Below, one piece after another: positions 8,717 through 19,458 of a DNA stretch of 64,000 nt. The notes under the pieces are model-generated. The model searched no databases. It had not been told where the DNA came from and saw only the letters and a program-made list of their open reading frames with translations. Both the position numbers and the translations under genes were made by a program. The DNA is from Winogradskyella sp. (GTDB lineage Bacteria; Bacteroidota; Bacteroidia; Flavobacteriales; Flavobacteriaceae), in NCBI RefSeq assembly GCF_003712105.1, contig NZ_RHLG01000006.1:83240-147239 (forward strand), given 5' to 3'. Each line of letters begins with the position of its first letter. Position 1 is the stretch's first letter.

Positions 8717-9091
8717 ATGCCAACAATTTCACAATTAGTACGAAAAGGAAGAGCCAAAATAACTAAGAAGAGTAAATCGGCTGCTTTGGATTCGTGTCCG
8801 CAAAGACGTGGTGTATGTACTCGTGTTTATACAACGACACCTAAAAAACCTAACTCAGCAATGCGTAAGGTAGCAAGGGTTCGTTTAACAAACGGAAACG
8901 AGGTTAATGCATATATCGGTGGAGAAGGTCACAACTTACAAGAGCACTCGATAGTATTAGTTAGAGGTGGAAGGGTTAAAGATTTACCAGGTGTTAGATA
9001 TCACATCGTTCGTGGAGCTTTAGATACAGCAGGTGTAGCTGGAAGAACACAACGAAGATCTAAGTATGGTGCTAAACGCCCTAAGAAGTAA
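8717..9091 (+). CDS. rpsL: 30S ribosomal protein S12
   Basis: A 124-residue uS12, first gene of the str cluster. It contains the decoding-centre loops [16 protein letters not shown] and [13 protein letters not shown]. Both lysines where streptomycin-resistance substitutions usually arise (equivalents of E. coli K42 and K87) are unchanged, so the sequence looks drug-sensitive at these sites. Full length with a basic tail ([12 protein letters not shown]). The leader has no Shine-Dalgarno sequence and is A/T-rich, as is normal for this phylum. Confidence 0.99.
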   Translation: MPTISQLVRKGRAKITKKSKSAALDSCPQRRGVCTRVYTTTPKKPNSAMRKVARVRLTNGNEVNAYIGGEGHNLQEHSIVLVRGGRVKDLPGVRYHIVRGALDTAGVAGRTQRRSKYGAKRPKK

Positions 9092-9114
9092 TTAAAAAAC
9101 TTTAAGAAGAAGAC

Positions 9115-9591
9115 ATGAGAAAAAGACAAGCGAAAAAAAGACCTCTTTTACCAGACCCAAGATTTAACGATCAATTGGTTACGCGTTTTGTAAACAATAT
9201 GATGTGGGACGGAAAGAAGTCTGTGGCGTTTAAAGTATTCTATGATGCTATAGATATCGTAGAAGAGAAAAAGAACGACGAAGAAAAAACAGCTTTAGAA
9301 GTATGGAAAGATGCTTTATCTAATGTGATGCCTCACGTAGAAGTACGTAGTCGTCGTGTAGGTGGTGCTACATTCCAAATTCCGATGCAAATTCGTCCAG
9401 ACCGTAAAGTTTCTACAGCAATGAAGTGGTTAATAGGTTACGCTCGTAAAAGAAACGAGAAATCTATGGCACAAAGATTAGCTGCTGAAATTTTAGCTGC
9501 TGCTAAAGAAGAAGGCGCTGCTGTTAAGAAAAGAGTAGATACTCACAAAATGGCAGAAGCAAACAAAGCATTCTCACACTTTAGATTTTAA
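9115..9591 (+). CDS. rpsG: 30S ribosomal protein S7
   Basis: A 158-residue uS7, which nucleates assembly of the 30S head and contacts the E-site tRNA. Family segments are [53 protein letters not shown] and [14 protein letters not shown]. It lies 23 nt after rpsL and 6 nt before fusA, in the canonical str order. Confidence 0.99.
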   Translation: MRKRQAKKRPLLPDPRFNDQLVTRFVNNMMWDGKKSVAFKVFYDAIDIVEEKKNDEEKTALEVWKDALSNVMPHVEVRSRRVGGATFQIPMQIRPDRKVSTAMKWLIGYARKRNEKSMAQRLAAEILAAAKEEGAAVKKRVDTHKMAEANKAFSHFRF

Positions 9592-9597
9592 TATATA

Positions 9598-11724
9598 ATG
9601 GCAAGAGATTTAAAATATACAAGAAATATAGGTATTGCAGCACATATTGATGCTGGTAAAACCACTACTACAGAGCGTATTCTTTATTACACTGGTGTAT
9701 CTCACAAAATTGGTGAAGTACATGATGGTGCCGCTACTATGGACTGGATGGAGCAGGAGCAAGAAAGAGGTATTACAATTACTTCTGCTGCTACAACATG
9801 TACATGGCAATTCCCAACGGAAAACGGTAAGCCAACTGCAGATGCTAAAGGATACCACTTTAATATTATAGATACTCCAGGTCACGTTGACTTTACAGTA
9901 GAGGTAAACCGTTCTTTACGTGTATTAGACGGTTTAGTATTCTTATTTAGTGCGGTTGATGGTGTTGAGCCACAATCTGAAACTAACTGGAGATTAGCTG
10001 ATAACTACAAAGTTCCTCGTATGGGATTTGTTAATAAGATGGACCGTCAAGGATCTAACTTCTTAGCAGTATGTCAGCAAGTAAAAGATATGTTAGGGTC
10101 TAACGCTGTGCCGATTGTATTACCAATTGGTGAAGAGGCAGACTTTAAAGGTATTGTAGATTTAGTAAAAAACCGTGCTATTGTATGGCATGATGAAACT
10201 CAAGGAGCAACTTTCGATGTTATCGAAATTCCTGAAGAGTTAAAAGCTGAAGCTGCAGAATTAAGAGCTAACCTTATCGAGGAAGTAGCTGGTTATGATG
10301 AAAATCTTCTTGAGAAATTCATGGAAGATGAGGATTCAATTACAGAAGACGAAGTGCATGCTGCTTTAAGAGCTGCTGTTATGGACATGTCTATCATACC
10401 AATGGTAGCAGGTTCTGCATTTAAAAATAAAGGTGTACAATTCTTATTAGATGCTGTATGTCGTTATTTACCTTCTCCAACTGATAAAGATGCTATCGTT
10501 GGAACTAACCCTGATACTGAACAAGAGGTTTCTCGTAAGCCAGACGCTAAAGAACCATTTTCTGCTTTAGCATTTAAAATTGCTACTGATCCTTTCGTAG
10601 GTCGTTTAGCATTCTTTAGAGCATACTCTGGTCGTTTAGATGCAGGTTCATATGTATTGAATAATCGTTCAGGTAAAAAAGAACGTATTTCTCGTATCTA
10701 CCAAATGCACTCTAACAAGCAAAACGCTATCGAATACATCGAAGCTGGAGATATTGGTGCTGCTGTAGGATTCAAGGATATTAAAACGGGTGATACTTTA
10801 TCTGATGAGAAGCATCCAATAGTTTTAGAATCTATGGACTTCCCAGATCCAGTAATTGGTATCGCAGTTGAGCCAAAAACTAAGGCAGATGTAGATAAGT
10901 TAGGTATGTCATTAGCAAAACTTGCTGAAGAAGATCCAACATTTACTGTAAGAACAGATGAAGCTTCAGGACAGACTATTATTTCTGGAATGGGTGAGCT
11001 TCACTTAGATATTATTGTAGACCGTCTTAAGCGTGAGTTCAAGGTTGAAGTAAACCAAGGACAACCTCAAGTAGAGTACAAAGAAGCAATTACACAACGT
11101 GCAGAGCACAGAGAAGTTTACAAAAAACAATCTGGTGGACGTGGTAAATTCGCTGATATTGTATTTACAATTGAGCCAGCTGAAGAAGGAAAGCAAGGAT
11201 TAGAATTTGTTTCTGAGATTAAAGGTGGTAACGTTCCTAAAGAATTTATTCCATCTGTAGAAAAAGGATTCAAACAAGCAATGATAAATGGTCCATTAGC
11301 AGGTTACGAAGTAGATGCTATGAAAGTAACTTTAACTGATGGTTCTTATCACGATGTGGATTCTGATCAATTATCATTTGAGTTGGCTGCTAAGTTAGGA
11401 TTTAAAGCTGCTGCAAAAGCTGCAAAAGCTGTAATCATGGAGCCAATAATGAAATTAGAAGTGTTAACTCCTGAAGAAAACATGGGAGATATTGTAGGTG
11501 ACCTTAACCGTCGTCGTGGTCAAGTAAATGACATGAGCGATAGAGCAGGTTCTAAAGTAGTAAGAGCAAATGTACCACTATCTGAAATGTTTGGTTACGT
11601 AACATCATTACGTACATTATCATCAGGTAGAGCAACATCAACAATGGAATTCTCTCACTATGCTGAGACACCTTCAAATATATCTGAAGAAGTGATTAAA
11701 GCTGCTAAAGGAGTTGAAGCTTAA
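9598..11724 (+). CDS. fusA: Elongation factor G
   Basis: A 708-residue translational GTPase that drives translocation. G1 [12 protein letters not shown] lies near residues 16-27. The switch-II/G3 motif DTPGHVDF and G4 NKMD follow, and the switch-I region has [12 protein letters not shown]. Domains II to V continue to a complete C-terminus, including [10 protein letters not shown] (domain IV) and [22 protein letters not shown] (domain V). It sits in the str position between rpsG and rpsJ, which marks it as the canonical EF-G. tufA is not in this cluster here; rpsJ follows directly after 12 nt. Confidence 0.99.
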   Translation: MARDLKYTRNIGIAAHIDAGKTTTTERILYYTGVSHKIGEVHDGAATMDWMEQEQERGITITSAATTCTWQFPTENGKPTADAKGYHFNIIDTPGHVDFTVEVNRSLRVLDGLVFLFSAVDGVEPQSETNWRLADNYKVPRMGFVNKMDRQGSNFLAVCQQVKDMLGSNAVPIVLPIGEEADFKGIVDLVKNRAIVWHDETQGATFDVIEIPEELKAEAAELRANLIEEVAGYDENLLEKFMEDEDSITEDEVHAALRAAVMDMSIIPMVAGSAFKNKGVQFLLDAVCRYLPSPTDKDAIVGTNPDTEQEVSRKPDAKEPFSALAFKIATDPFVGRLAFFRAYSGRLDAGSYVLNNRSGKKERISRIYQMHSNKQNAIEYIEAGDIGAAVGFKDIKTGDTLSDEKHPIVLESMDFPDPVIGIAVEPKTKADVDKLGMSLAKLAEEDPTFTVRTDEASGQTIISGMGELHLDIIVDRLKREFKVEVNQGQPQVEYKEAITQRAEHREVYKKQSGGRGKFADIVFTIEPAEEGKQGLEFVSEIKGGNVPKEFIPSVEKGFKQAMINGPLAGYEVDAMKVTLTDGSYHDVDSDQLSFELAAKLGFKAAAKAAKAVIMEPIMKLEVLTPEENMGDIVGDLNRRRGQVNDMSDRAGSKVVRANVPLSEMFGYVTSLRTLSSGRATSTMEFSHYAETPSNISEEVIKAAKGVEA

Positions 11725-11736
11725 AATTTTAAGAAA

Positions 11737-12042
11737 ATGAGTCAAAAAATTAGAATAAAATTAAAATCATACGATCACAACTTAGTAGATAAGTCTGCTG
11801 ATAAGATTGTAAAAACAGTAAAAAGTACAGGTGCTGTTGTTACTGGACCAATTCCTTTACCAACGCACAAGAAAATTTTCACTGTATTACGTTCACCACA
11901 CGTAAACAAGAAGTCAAGAGAACAATTTCAATTAAGCTCTTACAAGAGATTATTAGACATTTACTCGTCGTCTTCTAAGACAATTGATGCATTAATGAAG
12001 CTTGAGTTACCAAGTGGAGTTGAAGTAGAGATCAAAGTGTAA
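11737..12042 (+). CDS. rpsJ: 30S ribosomal protein S10
   Basis: A 101-residue uS10 ([49 protein letters not shown]). Besides its ribosomal role in the 30S head, uS10 is NusE in antitermination complexes. It is 12 nt after fusA but 124 nt before rplC, an unusually wide gap that contains a strong hairpin. Confidence 0.98.
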   Translation: MSQKIRIKLKSYDHNLVDKSADKIVKTVKSTGAVVTGPIPLPTHKKIFTVLRSPHVNKKSREQFQLSSYKRLLDIYSSSSKTIDALMKLELPSGVEVEIKV

Positions 12043-12094
12043 TTTGAACAAAACATGTCCGGAGCTGCGAGCGAAGGAAAAACGGTAAAAATAC

Positions 12095-12128
12095 AATTCA
12101 AGGCTGAAGCGTATTTCAGCCTTGAGTT
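12095..12128 (+). promoter_or_regulatory. Long hairpin between rpsJ and rplC (candidate attenuator or ribosomal-protein binding site)
   Basis: CAAGGCTGAA (12099-12108) pairs perfectly with TTCAGCCTTG (12115-12124) around loop GCGTAT. Four outer pairs, one of them a G-U, extend the stem to 14 bp. Four Ts follow, interrupted by an A-rich tract, so it is a weak intrinsic terminator at best. A comparatively G-rich stretch (about 12058-12085) lies just upstream. The position before rplC-rplD recalls L4 autoregulation of the S10 operon in E. coli, but any L4 link here is inference. Confidence 0.5.
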
Positions 12129-12166
12129 TTAAATAAAAAAAGTAAATAATTAATTAAATAATAGAT

Positions 12167-12784
12167 ATGTCTGGGTTAATAGGAAAAAAAATCGGTATGA
12201 CCAGCATTTTCGATGAAAATGGAAAGAACATTCCATGTACAGTAATCGAAGCAGGTCCATGTATCGTTACCCAAGTCAGAACCGAAGAAGTTGATGGCTA
12301 CAGTGCCTTACAACTTGGTTTCGATGACGCGACAGAAAAAAGCGCTACGAAAGCAGACTTAGGTCATGCTAAAAAAGCGGGTACTTCTGTAAAACGCAAA
12401 GTCGTTGAATTCAAAGGTTTTGATTCGGAGTACAAATTAGGTGATGCAATTACTGTAGATCACTTTATCGAAGGAGAATTTGTTGATGTTTCAGGAACAT
12501 CAAAAGGTAAAGGTTTCCAAGGTGTTGTAAAACGTCACGGTTTTGGTGGTGTAGGTCAAGCAACGCATGGTCAACATAACCGTTTAAGAGCTCCAGGTTC
12601 TATTGGTGCAGCTTCTTATCCTGCGAGAGTATTCAAAGGAATGAAGATGGCCGGAAGAATGGGTGGCGAAAAAATTAAAGTTCAAAATTTAAGAGTATAC
12701 AAAGTTGTACCAGAAAAAAATCTTTTAGTTGTTAAAGGTTGTGTTCCTGGTCACAAAAACTCTTACGTAATTATTGAGAAGTAA
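12167..12784 (+). CDS. rplC: 50S ribosomal protein L3
   Basis: A 205-residue uL3, an early 23S assembly protein reaching toward the peptidyl-transferase centre. It has [17 protein letters not shown] at the N-terminus and the central loop [16 protein letters not shown], followed by [14 protein letters not shown]. The stop and the rplD start share one base (TAATG), implying translational coupling. It is the first gene after the rpsJ-rplC hairpin. Confidence 0.99.
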   Translation: MSGLIGKKIGMTSIFDENGKNIPCTVIEAGPCIVTQVRTEEVDGYSALQLGFDDATEKSATKADLGHAKKAGTSVKRKVVEFKGFDSEYKLGDAITVDHFIEGEFVDVSGTSKGKGFQGVVKRHGFGGVGQATHGQHNRLRAPGSIGAASYPARVFKGMKMAGRMGGEKIKVQNLRVYKVVPEKNLLVVKGCVPGHKNSYVIIEK

Positions 12785-13413
12785 TGAAAGTAGCAGTTTT
12801 AGATATTAACGGAAAAGACACGGGAAGAAAAGCTGAGCTTTCTAAAGACGTGTTTGCTATAGAACCAAACAATCATGCTGTATACTTAGATGTAAAGCAA
12901 TACTTGGCTAACCAAAGACAAGGAACGCACAAATCTAAAGAGCGTGGAGAAATTGCAGGAAGTACACGTAAGATTAAAAAACAAAAAGGAACAGGTACAG
13001 CTCGTGCAGGTTCTATCAAATCTGGTGTATTTAAAGGTGGTGGACGTATGTTTGGTCCAAGACCTAGAAATTACGGGTTTAAGTTAAACAAAAACGTTAA
13101 GCGTTTAGCTCGTAAATCTGCATTAAGCATCAAAGCAAATGACAAGTCAATTGTGGTATTAGAAGATTTCAATTTCGATACAGCAAAGACTAAGAATTTT
13201 GTAGATGTCTTAAAGGCATTAGAGATTGAAAACAAAAAATCTCTGTTTGTATTGGGTGACTCGAATAATAATGTATATTTGTCGTCGCGCAATTTGAAAA
13301 GTTCTGAAGTTGTAACAAGCTCAGAATTAAGCACTTATAAAATTATGAACGCTAATAAAGTTGTTCTTTTGGAAGGTGCTTTAGAAGGAATTGAATCGAA
13401 TTTAAGTAAATAG
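12784..13413 (+). CDS. rplD: 50S ribosomal protein L4
   Basis: A 209-residue uL4. The extended loop that lines the exit tunnel is visible ([24 protein letters not shown] in part), followed by [21 protein letters not shown]. In E. coli L4 also represses its own operon. Here the rpsJ-rplC hairpin lies 660 nt upstream and could serve a similar purpose, but this is unproven. Confidence 0.99.
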   Translation: MKVAVLDINGKDTGRKAELSKDVFAIEPNNHAVYLDVKQYLANQRQGTHKSKERGEIAGSTRKIKKQKGTGTARAGSIKSGVFKGGGRMFGPRPRNYGFKLNKNVKRLARKSALSIKANDKSIVVLEDFNFDTAKTKNFVDVLKALEIENKKSLFVLGDSNNNVYLSSRNLKSSEVVTSSELSTYKIMNANKVVLLEGALEGIESNLSK

Positions 13414-13420
13414 AACAACG

Positions 13421-13711
13421 ATGAGTATCTTAATAAAACCGATAATCACTGAAAAAGCAACCATGCAAAGCGAGGTGCTTAACGCTTATGCGTTTGAAGT
13501 GAGTACAAAGGCGAACAAGGTAGAAATCAAAAAAGCAGTAGAAGCTGCTTATGGTGTTTCTGTTGAAAAAGTTCGTACTATAAATGTCCGTCCAGATAGA
13601 AGAACACGTTATACAAAAACGGGTATTCAACATGGTAAAACAAATGCTGTTAAAAAAGCAATTGTACAACTGGCGGAAGGTGAGACAATAGATTTATATG
13701 CTAACATGTAA
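13421..13711 (+). CDS. rplW: 50S ribosomal protein L23
   Basis: A 96-residue uL23 (SILIKPIITEKATM, YAFEVSTKANKVEIKKAVE, VRTINVRPDRRTRYTK). It forms part of the tunnel-exit docking site used by trigger factor and SRP; the SRP protein Ffh is encoded later in this window. Seven nt after rplD. Confidence 0.99.
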   Translation: MSILIKPIITEKATMQSEVLNAYAFEVSTKANKVEIKKAVEAAYGVSVEKVRTINVRPDRRTRYTKTGIQHGKTNAVKKAIVQLAEGETIDLYANM

Positions 13712-13721
13712 TTAGACTAAA

Positions 13722-14549
13722 ATGTCAGTAAGAAAATTAAAGCCAATTACATCAGCCCAGCGTTTTAGAGTAGTTAATGGATTTGACGCCATTACTACTG
13801 ATAAGCCGGAAAAAAGCTTAATAGCTCCGAAAAAGAGGTCTGGTGGTAGAAACAGTCAAGGAAAAATGACTATGCGCCATATTGGTGGTGGTCATAAGAA
13901 GAAGTATCGTATTATTGATTTTAAACGAAACAAAACTGGTATTCCAGCTGAAGTTAAAACAATAGAGTACGATCCAAACAGAACAGCATTTATTGCACTA
14001 CTTAATTATCAAGATGGAGAGAAGCGATACATCGTTGCTCAAAACGGATTACAAGTAGGACAAAAAGTTGTTTCTGGTGAAACAGGTGTAGCTCCTGAAA
14101 TAGGAAACGCTATGCCATTAAGTCAAATACCATTAGGTACTATTATCTCTTGTATTGAGTTACGTCCAGGTCAAGGTGCTGTTATGGCACGTAGTGCTGG
14201 AGCTTTCGCTCAATTAATGGCAAGAGATGGTAAGTTTGCAACAGTTAAGTTACCATCTGGTGAAACAAGAATGATTCTTGCAAACTGTATGGCTACTATT
14301 GGTGTTATCTCTAACTCAGATCATCAGTTAATCGTATCAGGTAAAGCTGGTAGAAGTAGATGGTTAGGAAGACGTCCTCGTACAAGACCAGTTGTAATGA
14401 ACCCTGTAGATCATCCAATGGGTGGTGGTGAAGGTAAATCATCTGGTGGACACCCAAGGTCTAGAAACGGTATACCTGCTAAAGGTTATAGAACACGTTC
14501 TAAGACAAAAGCGAGTAATAAGTACATTGTAGAACGTAGAAAGAAATAA
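13722..14549 (+). CDS. rplB: 50S ribosomal protein L2
   Basis: A 275-residue uL2, needed for subunit association and peptidyl-transferase integrity. It has [20 protein letters not shown] and [20 protein letters not shown]. The conserved C-terminal segment [18 protein letters not shown] contains the functionally important histidine region. Ten nt after rplW; full length. Confidence 0.99.
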   Translation: MSVRKLKPITSAQRFRVVNGFDAITTDKPEKSLIAPKKRSGGRNSQGKMTMRHIGGGHKKKYRIIDFKRNKTGIPAEVKTIEYDPNRTAFIALLNYQDGEKRYIVAQNGLQVGQKVVSGETGVAPEIGNAMPLSQIPLGTIISCIELRPGQGAVMARSAGAFAQLMARDGKFATVKLPSGETRMILANCMATIGVISNSDHQLIVSGKAGRSRWLGRRPRTRPVVMNPVDHPMGGGEGKSSGGHPRSRNGIPAKGYRTRSKTKASNKYIVERRKK

Positions 14550-14559
14550 TTAAGATAGT

Positions 14560-14838
14560 ATGGCACGTTCATTAAAAAAAGGACCTTACATCCATTATAA
14601 GTTAGAAAAGAAAGTTGCAGAAAATGTAGCTTCAAACAAAAAGACAGTAATCAAAACATGGTCTAGAGCATCTATGATTTCTCCAGATTTTGTTGGTCAA
14701 ACAATTGCTGTACATAATGGTCGTCAATTTGTTCCAGTATATATTACTGAGAATATGGTAGGTCATAAGTTAGGAGAATTTTCACCAACAAGATCATTCC
14801 GTGGTCACGCTGGTGCTAAGAATAAAGGTAAAAAATAA
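14560..14838 (+). CDS. rpsS: 30S ribosomal protein S19
   Basis: A 92-residue uS19 ([60 protein letters not shown]). It binds in the 30S head near the A-site finger. Standard S10-operon position, 10 nt after rplB. Confidence 0.99.
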   Translation: MARSLKKGPYIHYKLEKKVAENVASNKKTVIKTWSRASMISPDFVGQTIAVHNGRQFVPVYITENMVGHKLGEFSPTRSFRGHAGAKNKGKK

Positions 14839-14843
14839 GAATC

Positions 14844-15251
14844 ATGGGAAGTCGTAAAAAACAAATGGCAGATGCTATTAAAGCTGAGAAGAAGCAGGTT
14901 GCTTTTGCTAAGCTAAACAACTGTCCTACATCTCCACGCAAAATGCGATTAGTTGCAGATTTAGTAAGAGGTGAAAAGGCAGACAAAGCTCTTCAGATTC
15001 TTAGATTTAGTCCAAAAGAGGCGTCACGTCGTCTTGAGAAATTATTATTGTCAGCTATCGCAAACTGGCAAGCTAAAAATGAAGATGCAGATATTGAGGA
15101 AGCTAACTTATTCGTAAAAGAAATAAGAGTAGATGGTGGTACAATGTTAAAGCGTTTACGCCCTGCACCTCAAGGAAGAGCACATAGAATTAGAAAAAGA
15201 TCTAACCACGTAACAATAGTGGTAGATGCATTAAACCAAACACAAAGCTAA
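14844..15251 (+). CDS. rplV: 50S ribosomal protein L22
   Basis: A 135-residue uL22 whose beta-hairpin lines the exit tunnel near the macrolide site. Visible segments are [19 protein letters not shown] and [20 protein letters not shown], followed by [12 protein letters not shown]. The start [17 protein letters not shown] gives an N-terminal basic extension of about 20 residues relative to the minimal L22 core. It is 5 nt after rpsS. Confidence 0.98.
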   Translation: MGSRKKQMADAIKAEKKQVAFAKLNNCPTSPRKMRLVADLVRGEKADKALQILRFSPKEASRRLEKLLLSAIANWQAKNEDADIEEANLFVKEIRVDGGTMLKRLRPAPQGRAHRIRKRSNHVTIVVDALNQTQS

Positions 15252-15260
15252 GATAGAGAT

Positions 15261-15977
15261 ATGGGACAAAAGACAAATCCAATCGGAAATCGTTTAGGTA
15301 TTATCAGAGGATGGGAATCTAACTGGTACGGTGGCAATGATTATGGAGATAAACTTGCCGAAGACGATAAGATTAGAAAATATGTTCACGCTCGTTTATC
15401 TAAAGCAAGTGTGTCAAGAGTGATTATTGAGCGTACGCTTAAACTTGTAACCGTTACTATCACTACTGCTAGACCTGGTATCATTATCGGTAAAGGTGGT
15501 CAAGAGGTAGACAAGCTAAAAGAAGAGCTTAAGAAAATTACCGGAAAAGAAGTTCAGTTGAACATCTTTGAAATTAAAAGACCTGAACTAGATGCATATT
15601 TAGTTGCAGCAAGTGTTGCTCGTCAAATCGAAAGTAGAATTTCGTACAGACGTGCAATAAAAATGGCTATAGCTGCAGCAATGCGCATGAATGCTGAAGG
15701 AATCAAAATCCAAATTAGTGGTCGTCTTAATGGTGCTGAAATGGCACGTTCTGAGCACTACAAAGAAGGACGTATTCCTTTATCGACATTCAGAGCTGAT
15801 ATAGACTATGCTTTAGTTGAAGCACATACTACTTACGGTAGATTAGGTGTTAAGGTATGGATTATGAAAGGTGAAGTTTATGGAAAAAGAGAACTTTCTC
15901 CATTAGTTGGTCTTTCTAAGCAAAAAGGAAAAGGTGGACGTGGTAACAAGAAAGGTAACCAACGTCGTAGAAAGTAA
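15261..15977 (+). CDS. rpsC: 30S ribosomal protein S3
   Basis: A 238-residue uS3 at the mRNA entry channel. It has [20 protein letters not shown], the KH-domain loop [20 protein letters not shown] and the C-terminal [19 protein letters not shown]. It ends in a flavobacterial-type basic tail ([17 protein letters not shown]). Confidence 0.99.
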   Translation: MGQKTNPIGNRLGIIRGWESNWYGGNDYGDKLAEDDKIRKYVHARLSKASVSRVIIERTLKLVTVTITTARPGIIIGKGGQEVDKLKEELKKITGKEVQLNIFEIKRPELDAYLVAASVARQIESRISYRRAIKMAIAAAMRMNAEGIKIQISGRLNGAEMARSEHYKEGRIPLSTFRADIDYALVEAHTTYGRLGVKVWIMKGEVYGKRELSPLVGLSKQKGKGGRGNKKGNQRRRK

Positions 15978-15999
15978 TTTTTTAAAGTAAACAAAGAAA

Positions 16000-16419
16000 A
16001 TGTTACAGCCTAAAAGAACAAAATTTCGTAAGCAGCAAAAAGGACGCATGAAGGGTAATACTGGAAGAGGTCATTTGTTATCAAATGGTACTTTTGGTAT
16101 TAAAGCTCTAGGTGCAACTTTTATAACTGCACGTCAAATAGAAGCAGCGCGTATCGCCGCTACACGTTACATGAAAAGAGAAGGTTCATTATGGATTAAA
16201 ATATTTCCAGACAAACCTATTACAAAAAAGCCTCTTGAAGTACGTATGGGTAAAGGTAAAGGTGGTGTAGAATATTGGGCAGCAGTAGTAAAGCCAGGTC
16301 GCGTATTATTTGAAGTAAGTGGTGTGCCATTAGAAGTTGCTCAAGAAGCACTTCGTTTAGCAGCCCAAAAACTTCCTGTTAAAACTAAGTTTATCATAGC
16401 TAGAGATTACGAAGCTTAA
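16000..16419 (+). CDS. rplP: 50S ribosomal protein L16
   Basis: A 139-residue uL16, which contacts the A-site tRNA elbow. It begins [20 protein letters not shown] and includes [20 protein letters not shown] and [20 protein letters not shown]. The conserved RMGKGKGG loop, whose arginine is hydroxylated in some bacteria, is present. Confidence 0.99.
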   Translation: MLQPKRTKFRKQQKGRMKGNTGRGHLLSNGTFGIKALGATFITARQIEAARIAATRYMKREGSLWIKIFPDKPITKKPLEVRMGKGKGGVEYWAAVVKPGRVLFEVSGVPLEVAQEALRLAAQKLPVKTKFIIARDYEA

Positions 16420-16430
16420 TAAAAAGTATT

Positions 16431-16622
16431 ATGAAGCAATCAGAAATTAAACAGCTATCTACAGCTGAGTTACAAGAAAAACTTGGTGAAACTAAAAAGA
16501 GTTATGCAGACCTAAAAATGGCTCATGCAATCTCTCCTTTAGAGAATCCTATCCAGTTACGTAATGTAAGACGTACAGTTGCACGTTTAGCAACAGAGTT
16601 AACTAAAAGAGACGATCAATAA
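16431..16622 (+). CDS. rpmC: 50S ribosomal protein L29
   Basis: A 63-residue uL29 predicted as a two-helix hairpin (MKQSEIKQLSTAELQEKLGE, RNVRRTVARLATELTKR). It lies beside L23 at the tunnel exit. Eleven nt after rplP. Confidence 0.98.
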   Translation: MKQSEIKQLSTAELQEKLGETKKSYADLKMAHAISPLENPIQLRNVRRTVARLATELTKRDDQ

Positions 16623-16639
16623 TTGTATTCTGCTGAAAG

Positions 16640-16897
16640 ATGGAAAAAAGAAATTTAAGAAAAGAACGTATAGGAGTTGTTACAAGTAACAAGATGCAAA
16701 AATCAATTGTTGTATCTGAGGTTAAAAAAGTAAAACACCCTATGTATGGAAAGTTCGTGTTAAAAACAAAGAAATATGTTGCGCACGATGAAACAAACGA
16801 CTGCAATATTGGAGATACTGTAAAGATCATGGAAACAAGACCTTTAAGTAAATCTAAATGTTGGAGATTGGTAGAAATAATAGAAAGAGCTAAGTAA
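16640..16897 (+). CDS. rpsQ: 30S ribosomal protein S17
   Basis: An 85-residue uS17 OB-fold protein ([59 protein letters not shown]), which binds 16S helix 11 early in 30S assembly. Its stop lies 2 nt before the rplN ATG. Confidence 0.98.
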   Translation: MEKRNLRKERIGVVTSNKMQKSIVVSEVKKVKHPMYGKFVLKTKKYVAHDETNDCNIGDTVKIMETRPLSKSKCWRLVEIIERAK

Positions 16898-16899
16898 TT

Positions 16900-17268
16900 A
16901 TGGTACAACAAGAATCAAGATTAAAAGTAGCTGACAATACCGGAGCAAAAGAAGTATTAACTATCCGTGTTCTTGGTGGAACAAAGCGTCGTTACGCTTC
17001 TGTAGGTGATAAAATTGTAGTTTCTGTAAAGTCTGCAACACCTAACGGAAACATCAAAAAAGGAGCAGTATCTACAGCAGTAGTTGTGCGTACAGCTAAA
17101 GAAGTAAGACGCCCAGATGGGTCGTACATCAGATTCGATGATAATGCATGTGTACTTTTAAATCCTCAAGGAGAAATGAGAGGAACACGTGTTTTTGGAC
17201 CTGTTGCAAGAGAGCTTCGTGATAAACAATTCATGAAAATTGTATCATTAGCACCAGAGGTGCTTTAA
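16900..17268 (+). CDS. rplN: 50S ribosomal protein L14
   Basis: A 122-residue uL14 ([59 protein letters not shown]). It sits at the intersubunit face and is the docking partner of the ribosome silencing factor RsfS, which is encoded in this window at about 36 kb. First gene of the spc block. Confidence 0.99.
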   Translation: MVQQESRLKVADNTGAKEVLTIRVLGGTKRRYASVGDKIVVSVKSATPNGNIKKGAVSTAVVVRTAKEVRRPDGSYIRFDDNACVLLNPQGEMRGTRVFGPVARELRDKQFMKIVSLAPEVL

Positions 17269-17280
17269 GATAGTAGTAAA

Positions 17281-17592
17281 ATGACAAAGCTTAAAATAAA
17301 AACTGGAGATACTGTAAAAGTAATTGCTGGAGACAACAAAGGATCTGAAGGTAAAGTACTTAAAGTATTAAAAGATAAGGACAGAGCTATCGTTGAGGGA
17401 ATTAACATGGTTAAGAAACACACGAAACCATCAGCTCAAAACCCTCAAGGTGGAATTGTAGAGAAAGAAGCATCTATTCATATTTCTAATTTATCATTAT
17501 TAACTGGTAAAGGAGAAACTACACGAGTAGGATATAGAATGGATGGAGATAATAAAGTGAGATTTTCTAAAAAATCGAATGAAGTAATTTAG
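17281..17592 (+). CDS. rplX: 50S ribosomal protein L24
   Basis: A 103-residue uL24 with the N-terminal KOW motif ([24 protein letters not shown], split here for length) and [20 protein letters not shown]. It is an assembly initiator of the 50S subunit near the tunnel exit. It is 12 nt after rplN and 2 nt before rplE. Confidence 0.98.
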   Translation: MTKLKIKTGDTVKVIAGDNKGSEGKVLKVLKDKDRAIVEGINMVKKHTKPSAQNPQGGIVEKEASIHISNLSLLTGKGETTRVGYRMDGDNKVRFSKKSNEVI

Positions 17593-17594
17593 TT

Positions 17595-18146
17595 ATGGCT
17601 TACGTTTCAAGATTAAAACAAGAGTATAAGGACAGAGTTGTTGCTGCTCTTACAGAAGAATTCGGATACAAAAATGTAATGCAAGTTCCTGCGCTTTCTA
17701 AGATTGTAATATCTAGAGGTGTTGGTGCTGCTGTTGCTGACAAAAAGTTAGTAGACCATGCTGTTGAAGAATTAACAAAAATATCTGGTCAAAAAGCTGT
17801 ACCTACAATGTCTAAAAAAGACGTTGCAACATTTAAGTTACGTAAAGGAATGCCAATTGGCGCTAAAGTAACATTAAGAGGTGAGCGTATGTACGAGTTT
17901 TTAGACAGGTTAATCACTTCAGCTTTACCACGAGTAAGAGATTTTAGCGGAATCAAAGCTAATGGTTTTGATGGCCGTGGAAACTATAACTTAGGTGTTA
18001 CTGAGCAAATCATCTTTCCAGAAATAGATATTGATAAAATCAATAAAATCTCTGGAATGGATATCACATTTGTTACAACAGCTGAAACTGATAAAGAAGC
18101 AAAATCATTATTATCAGAACTAGGTTTACCTTTTAAAAAGAACTAA
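17595..18146 (+). CDS. rplE: 50S ribosomal protein L5
   Basis: A 183-residue uL5, a 5S rRNA-binding protein of the central protuberance. Family segments are [39 protein letters not shown] and [20 protein letters not shown], ending in [13 protein letters not shown]. Its stop lies 2 nt before rpsN. Confidence 0.99.
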   Translation: MAYVSRLKQEYKDRVVAALTEEFGYKNVMQVPALSKIVISRGVGAAVADKKLVDHAVEELTKISGQKAVPTMSKKDVATFKLRKGMPIGAKVTLRGERMYEFLDRLITSALPRVRDFSGIKANGFDGRGNYNLGVTEQIIFPEIDIDKINKISGMDITFVTTAETDKEAKSLLSELGLPFKKN

Positions 18147-18148
18147 TT

Positions 18149-18418
18149 ATGGCAAAAGAATCAATGAAAGCCCGTGAGGTTAAGCGCGCAAAAATGGTTG
18201 CTAAATATGCTGAGAAACGCAAAGCTTTAAAAGAAGCTGGCGATTACGAAGCACTACAAAAGTTACCAAAAAACGCTTCACCGATTCGTAAACACAACCG
18301 ATGCAAACTAACAGGTAGACCAAAAGGTTACATGAGACAGTTTGGAATTTCTCGTGTTATGTTTAGAGAAATGGCTAACAAAGGTTTAATTCCAGGTGTT
18401 AAAAAAGCAAGCTGGTAA
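18149..18418 (+). CDS. rpsN: 30S ribosomal protein S14 (zinc-free long form)
   Basis: An 89-residue uS14 ([40 protein letters not shown]). It lacks the paired CxxC motifs of the short zinc-binding form, so this is the C-minus long type, usable under zinc limitation. It lies 2 nt after rplE. Confidence 0.98.
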   Translation: MAKESMKAREVKRAKMVAKYAEKRKALKEAGDYEALQKLPKNASPIRKHNRCKLTGRPKGYMRQFGISRVMFREMANKGLIPGVKKASW

Positions 18419-18491
18419 AAATTAAAGAATTATAAATTGGTCTCAGGTTTGGACAATTGTGTCTGAAAACCGTTACCGCAAATTAATAACT

Positions 18492-18890
18492 ATGTATACA
18501 GATCCAATAGCGGATTATCTTACGCGAGTTAGAAATGCAGTTAAAGCTAACCACCGAGTGGTTGAGATTCCTGCATCTAACTTAAAGAAAGAGATAACTA
18601 AAATATTATTCGACCAAGGATATATTTTAAGTTACAAATTCGACGACTCTTCTGTACAGGGTACAATTAAAATTGCACTTAAGTACAACAAAGACACTAA
18701 AGAGTCTGTCATTAAAAAAATTCAAAGAATTAGTACACCAGGTTTACGTAAGTACGCAGGTGCCAACGAAATGCCAAGAATCTTAAATGGTTTAGGTATT
18801 GCAATTGTTTCTACCTCTCATGGAGTAATGACAGGTAAACAAGCACAAAGAGAAAATGTTGGTGGCGAAGTATTATGTTACGTATACTAA
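18492..18890 (+). CDS. rpsH: 30S ribosomal protein S8
   Basis: A 132-residue uS8 (MYTDPIADYLTRVRNAVKAN, KYAGANEMPRILNGLGIAIV, STSHGVMTGKQAQRENVGG). The ATG at 18492 matches the family start; an in-frame TTG/GTG-type extension upstream adds residues with no family resemblance. In E. coli S8 represses the spc operon by binding upstream of rplE; no matching site was recognised here. Confidence 0.97.
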   Translation: MYTDPIADYLTRVRNAVKANHRVVEIPASNLKKEITKILFDQGYILSYKFDDSSVQGTIKIALKYNKDTKESVIKKIQRISTPGLRKYAGANEMPRILNGLGIAIVSTSHGVMTGKQAQRENVGGEVLCYVY

Positions 18891-18903
18891 AAAGCAGGAA
18901 GAT

Positions 18904-19446
18904 ATGTCAAGAATAGGTAATAGTCCAATTTCAATTCCTGAAGGTGTAACAATTGATGTTAACAACAATGTAATCACTGTAAAAGGTAAATTAGGTGAGT
19001 TAACTCAAGATTATTCAGGTGTTGATATCAACATTGAAGACGCTACAATTACATTAGTGCGTCATTCAGAAAAGAAAGATCACAAATCAAAGCATGGTTT
19101 GTATAGAGCCTTAATCAATAACATGATTGAGGGTGTGTCTAAAGGTTTTACAAAAGAATTAGAATTGGTAGGTGTAGGTTATAGAGCATCTAACCAAGGA
19201 CAAAAATTAGATTTGGCCTTAGGATTTTCACACAATATAGTAATGGATATTGCTCCAGAAATTAAAATTGAAACAATTTCTGAAAAAGGTAAGAATCCAA
19301 TTGTAAAGTTAACGTCACACGACAAGCAACTTGTTGGTCAAGTAGCAGCAAAAATCCGTGGCTTCCGTAAGCCAGAGCCTTACAAAGGAAAAGGAGTTAA
19401 GTTTGTTGGTGAAGAAATTAGAAGAAAAGCAGGTAAGTCAGCTTAA
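18904..19446 (+). CDS. rplF: 50S ribosomal protein L6
   Basis: A 180-residue uL6 with two tandem alpha/beta repeats. It begins MSRIGNSPISIPEGVTI and includes GLYRALINNMIEGVSKGFTK and the C-terminal RGFRKPEPYKGKGVKFVGE. The ATG at 18904 gives the family N-terminus; the longer in-frame extension into rpsH is not needed. Confidence 0.98.
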   Translation: MSRIGNSPISIPEGVTIDVNNNVITVKGKLGELTQDYSGVDINIEDATITLVRHSEKKDHKSKHGLYRALINNMIEGVSKGFTKELELVGVGYRASNQGQKLDLALGFSHNIVMDIAPEIKIETISEKGKNPIVKLTSHDKQLVGQVAAKIRGFRKPEPYKGKGVKFVGEEIRRKAGKSA

Positions 19447-19458
19447 TAGTATAAGATT

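Noticed and set aside
9610-9885. 91-codon frame opposite the fusA start
   Set aside because: It lies wholly within EF-G coding sequence and is explained by codon bias of the real gene.
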